Assembly (NCBI GenBank): GCA_023397045.1
Contig: JAEWUR010000224.1
Location: forward strand, 1-6,148
Origin: Planctomycetota bacterium
GTDB taxonomy: Bacteria; Planctomycetota; Planctomycetia; Pirellulales; Thermoguttaceae
Length of the DNA stretch: 6,148 nt
Direction of reading: 5' to 3'
The translations under genes and the position numbers were made by a program. The first letter of the stretch is position 1, and the number at the start of each line of letters is the position of its first letter. Below the pieces are notes generated by a model, which searched no databases, had not been told where the DNA came from, and was given only the letters and a program-made list of their open reading frames with translations. Below are positions 4,271-6,148 of this stretch, one piece after another.

Positions 4271-6148
4271 ATGAACGATGACCTGATGACGCCCAAAGAT
4301 AATCCGAACAGCGTAGGGTGCTCTCCCCCGCCGGGAAATAACGGCCACGGCCCGTCATGGCGGCGGTTCGCGCTGCTGTTTTGTATCATCGTCTTCGGCG
4401 TCCTGGTCTCCATGTCGTTGTGCAAGACCATTTGGGAAAACGAGAATGACGTCATCGCCGCGCAGTTCGCCTTGGATGCAGGCAAGCGCATCGAGGCCAT
4501 CCAGACGGCCGTATCCGACCGGCTCGCGATGGTCAATTCCGTCAAGGCATTCTTCAGGGGTTCCCAGTTCGTCGAGAAGGATGAATTCCGCACCTTCACA
4601 AGATCTTTTTTCAAAGGTCATCCCGGAGTCCTGTCGCTCGGATGGCTTCCTCGGGTTCCCGAATCGCGCCTCACCGCGCATCAGGAACTCGTGCGCGGCG
4701 AACAACATGAAAAATACGAGGTGTTCCAATACGACGATCTGGGCCAAACCATCCCGGTGCCGAAACGGAGCGAATACTTTCCGATCTTGTTCGACGAACC
4801 CGTCCGGGAGAACCAATCGCTGATCGGATTCGACCTCAATTCGCTTAGCAATTTTCGCGAAGCCATTCGGCAAGGCATCGAGACCGAACGCCGGGTGGCC
4901 GTCGTGGCGGCGCCGCTCGATCATAACGAGCGCGACACCCAACTGTTATATGTGCTGCAACCCGCCTCCAACGAACATCCGGCCGGCCGGCAGGAAACCG
5001 CCGGCCAACCAACGATTGACGGATTCATACTCGCTGTCTTCCGCCTTTCGACCATCGTTGAAAACTCGCTGCGATTTTTTCCACCGGCGGGAATTGACAT
5101 CGACGTGACCGGACCTTCCGATCACATGACGAAGATCTCGATCTGTTCGGAAATGTCTCCGCTTCATTTGCAGACGGAATCGCCCGATTCGCAGGAATTG
5201 GCCGCTCCCGACGATCTCGGTTGTCAGCGCGTGACGGGCCACCTGAAAATCGCGAATCTCGTTTTCACGATCAACTGCGTGCCGTTGCGAACGTTTTCCG
5301 ACCCCCACCGCACATGGGAGCCTTGGATCATTCTCGTGGCCGGGTTGATCATCACCTCGCTCGTGGCCGGCGTTTTCCTGTTGCTTTCGGAAAGAACCGC
5401 GAGGATCGAACGACTCGTCGCCAAAAGGGCCATCGAACTCAGCGAAAGCGAGATGCGCTTTCGACACCTCGTCGATAATGCAGGCGACGCCTTCTTCCTT
5501 CACAAACCCGACGGCAAGATCCTGGACGTTAATCGCCGGGCATGCGAAAGGCTCGGATACACGCGCGACGAACTGCTTTCGATGACGTTGCAGGATATCG
5601 ACGTTGATTTCGTCCCCGAAAACCTCGGCAAGTATCACCACCTCCCCCTGGAACGCTATCCCGTCACGTTTCGAGGCGTTCACCGAAAGAGAGACGGCTC
5701 AACGTTCCCCGTCGAAATCCGCCTCTCCACCATGGATGTCAACGGACGGCGTTTCATGCTCGGCCTGGCTCGCGACATCACCGAACAGACTCGCATGGTC
5801 GAGCAGTTGCGGGAAAGTGAACGGACGATGCGAGCCGTGCTCGACCAGTCATTCCAGTTCATCGGACTGTTGACGACCGAGGGAATCCTGACCGCCGCCA
5901 ACCGAACGGCGCTCGCCTTCAGCGGCATCTCGGACGCGGAAGTGCTCAACAAACCGTTCTGGACGACGCCCTGGTGGAGCCATTCGCCCGCATTGCAGGA
6001 GGAACTGCGATTGGCAATCCAACGGGCGGCCAACGGCGATTTCATTCGCATGGAAGTGACCCATCCGGCGGCCAACGGCGATCAGCATTGGGTGGACTTT
6101 TCGCTCAAGCCCGTCAAGGACGATTCCGGCAACGTTCTATATCTGATT
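4271..6148 (+). CDS. CHASE-PAS-PAS membrane sensor, 3' end outside the window
   Basis: The frame is open for 626 codons from ATG 4271 to the window edge without a stop. Residues 33-50 form the first membrane helix after a basic WRR. Residues ~75-290 are an extracytoplasmic CHASE domain: AFFRGSQFVEKDEFRTF (93-109), HPGVLSLGWLPRVP (117-130) and GFDLNS (from 186) match the family signature. The second helix is W352 to about 374, followed by a charged linker helix. PAS1 spans ~395-508, ending in ARDITEQ (500-506). PAS2 starts near 520 and is cut; its WWSHSP and VDFSLKPVKD parts are typical. CHASE domains sense small extracellular ligands. The missing C-terminus should hold the output domain, either histidine kinase or GGDEF/EAL. 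ATG 4286 is a possible alternative start. No SD is visible, but a promoter lies directly upstream. Confidence 0.88.
   Translation, partial: MNDDLMTPKDNPNSVGCSPPPGNNGHGPSWRRFALLFCIIVFGVLVSMSLCKTIWENENDVIAAQFALDAGKRIEAIQTAVSDRLAMVNSVKAFFRGSQFVEKDEFRTFTRSFFKGHPGVLSLGWLPRVPESRLTAHQELVRGEQHEKYEVFQYDDLGQTIPVPKRSEYFPILFDEPVRENQSLIGFDLNSLSNFREAIRQGIETERRVAVVAAPLDHNERDTQLLYVLQPASNEHPAGRQETAGQPTIDGFILAVFRLSTIVENSLRFFPPAGIDIDVTGPSDHMTKISICSEMSPLHLQTESPDSQELAAPDDLGCQRVTGHLKIANLVFTINCVPLRTFSDPHRTWEPWIILVAGLIITSLVAGVFLLLSERTARIERLVAKRAIELSESEMRFRHLVDNAGDAFFLHKPDGKILDVNRRACERLGYTRDELLSMTLQDIDVDFVPENLGKYHHLPLERYPVTFRGVHRKRDGSTFPVEIRLSTMDVNGRRFMLGLARDITEQTRMVEQLRESERTMRAVLDQSFQFIGLLTTEGILTAANRTALAFSGISDAEVLNKPFWTTPWWSHSPALQEELRLAIQRAANGDFIRMEVTHPAANGDQHWVDFSLKPVKDDSGNVLYLI

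Noticed and set aside
3076..4614. Long open frame on the minus strand, 512 codons.
   Set aside because: It runs antisense through the DUF4105 gene, the palindromic element and the start of the CHASE gene. Its openness follows from high-GC codon bias, and it contains the translated hairpin peptide typical of false planctomycete calls.
4946..5683. Minus-strand open frame of 245 codons.
   Set aside because: It is antisense to the CHASE and PAS1 coding region, whose + strand reading has unmistakable domain motifs.
6025..6082. Exact 16-nt direct repeat (6025-6040 and 6067-6082), 14 codons apart in PAS2.
   Set aside because: Both copies encode AANGD in positions where this PAS subtype often carries similar residues; chance or codon bias is enough to explain it.
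1..6148. CRISPR array, tRNA or rRNA genes.
   Set aside because: No regularly spaced repeats, no cloverleaf with CCA-type acceptor pairing, and no rRNA-like conserved blocks were seen.

Overview
The window looks like chromosomal DNA of a planctomycete, probably of the Pirellulales type. The evidence is moderately high GC, few Shine-Dalgarno sequences, and a perfect 25-bp hairpin (3995-4049) of a kind I recognise as a dispersed planctomycete repeat. Read as protein, that hairpin gives the peptide NPKRKRGIASLTLRV. The species cannot be fixed from the sequence. All real genes lie on the + strand.

Left part (1 to about 1300): the window opens inside the remains of a group II intron. Its 5' ribozyme region is followed directly by the last ~60 codons of its reverse transcriptase/maturase and by a divergent domain V; most of the protein gene is deleted. 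A compact type II toxin-antitoxin operon follows: a PF09720-type antitoxin and a ParE/RelE-type toxin overlapping by 4 nt. It has its own SD, a perfect TATAAT box and a small inverted repeat that could be the operator.

Centre (1363 to about 2560): holA, the DNA polymerase III delta (clamp-loader) subunit, is the one clear housekeeping gene. Its last 53 bp (including the stop codon) occur again 136 bp downstream at 49/53 identity. A 64-nt palindrome with perfect 22-nt arms lies between the two copies. This arrangement resembles a miniature element or an integration scar at the 3' end of a gene.

Right part (2560 to 6148): 362 nt without a gene lead into a lipoprotein with a DUF4105 (Lnb N-terminal-like) domain that keeps a Cys/His pair. 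The next gap (3850-4270) holds a 141-bp element with 13-bp terminal inverted repeats enclosing the planctomycete hairpin. It is followed by a candidate operator and a sigma70-like promoter. That promoter is placed to drive a membrane sensor (CHASE domain between two membrane helices, then two PAS domains), which runs off the right edge before its output domain.

The genes do not form one pathway. The picture is a core replication gene and two envelope or signalling genes, separated by mobile-element debris and palindromic repeats. I found no evidence for a complete new multi-gene system. The most unusual structures are the duplicated holA tail around a palindrome and the nested 141-bp palindromic element.
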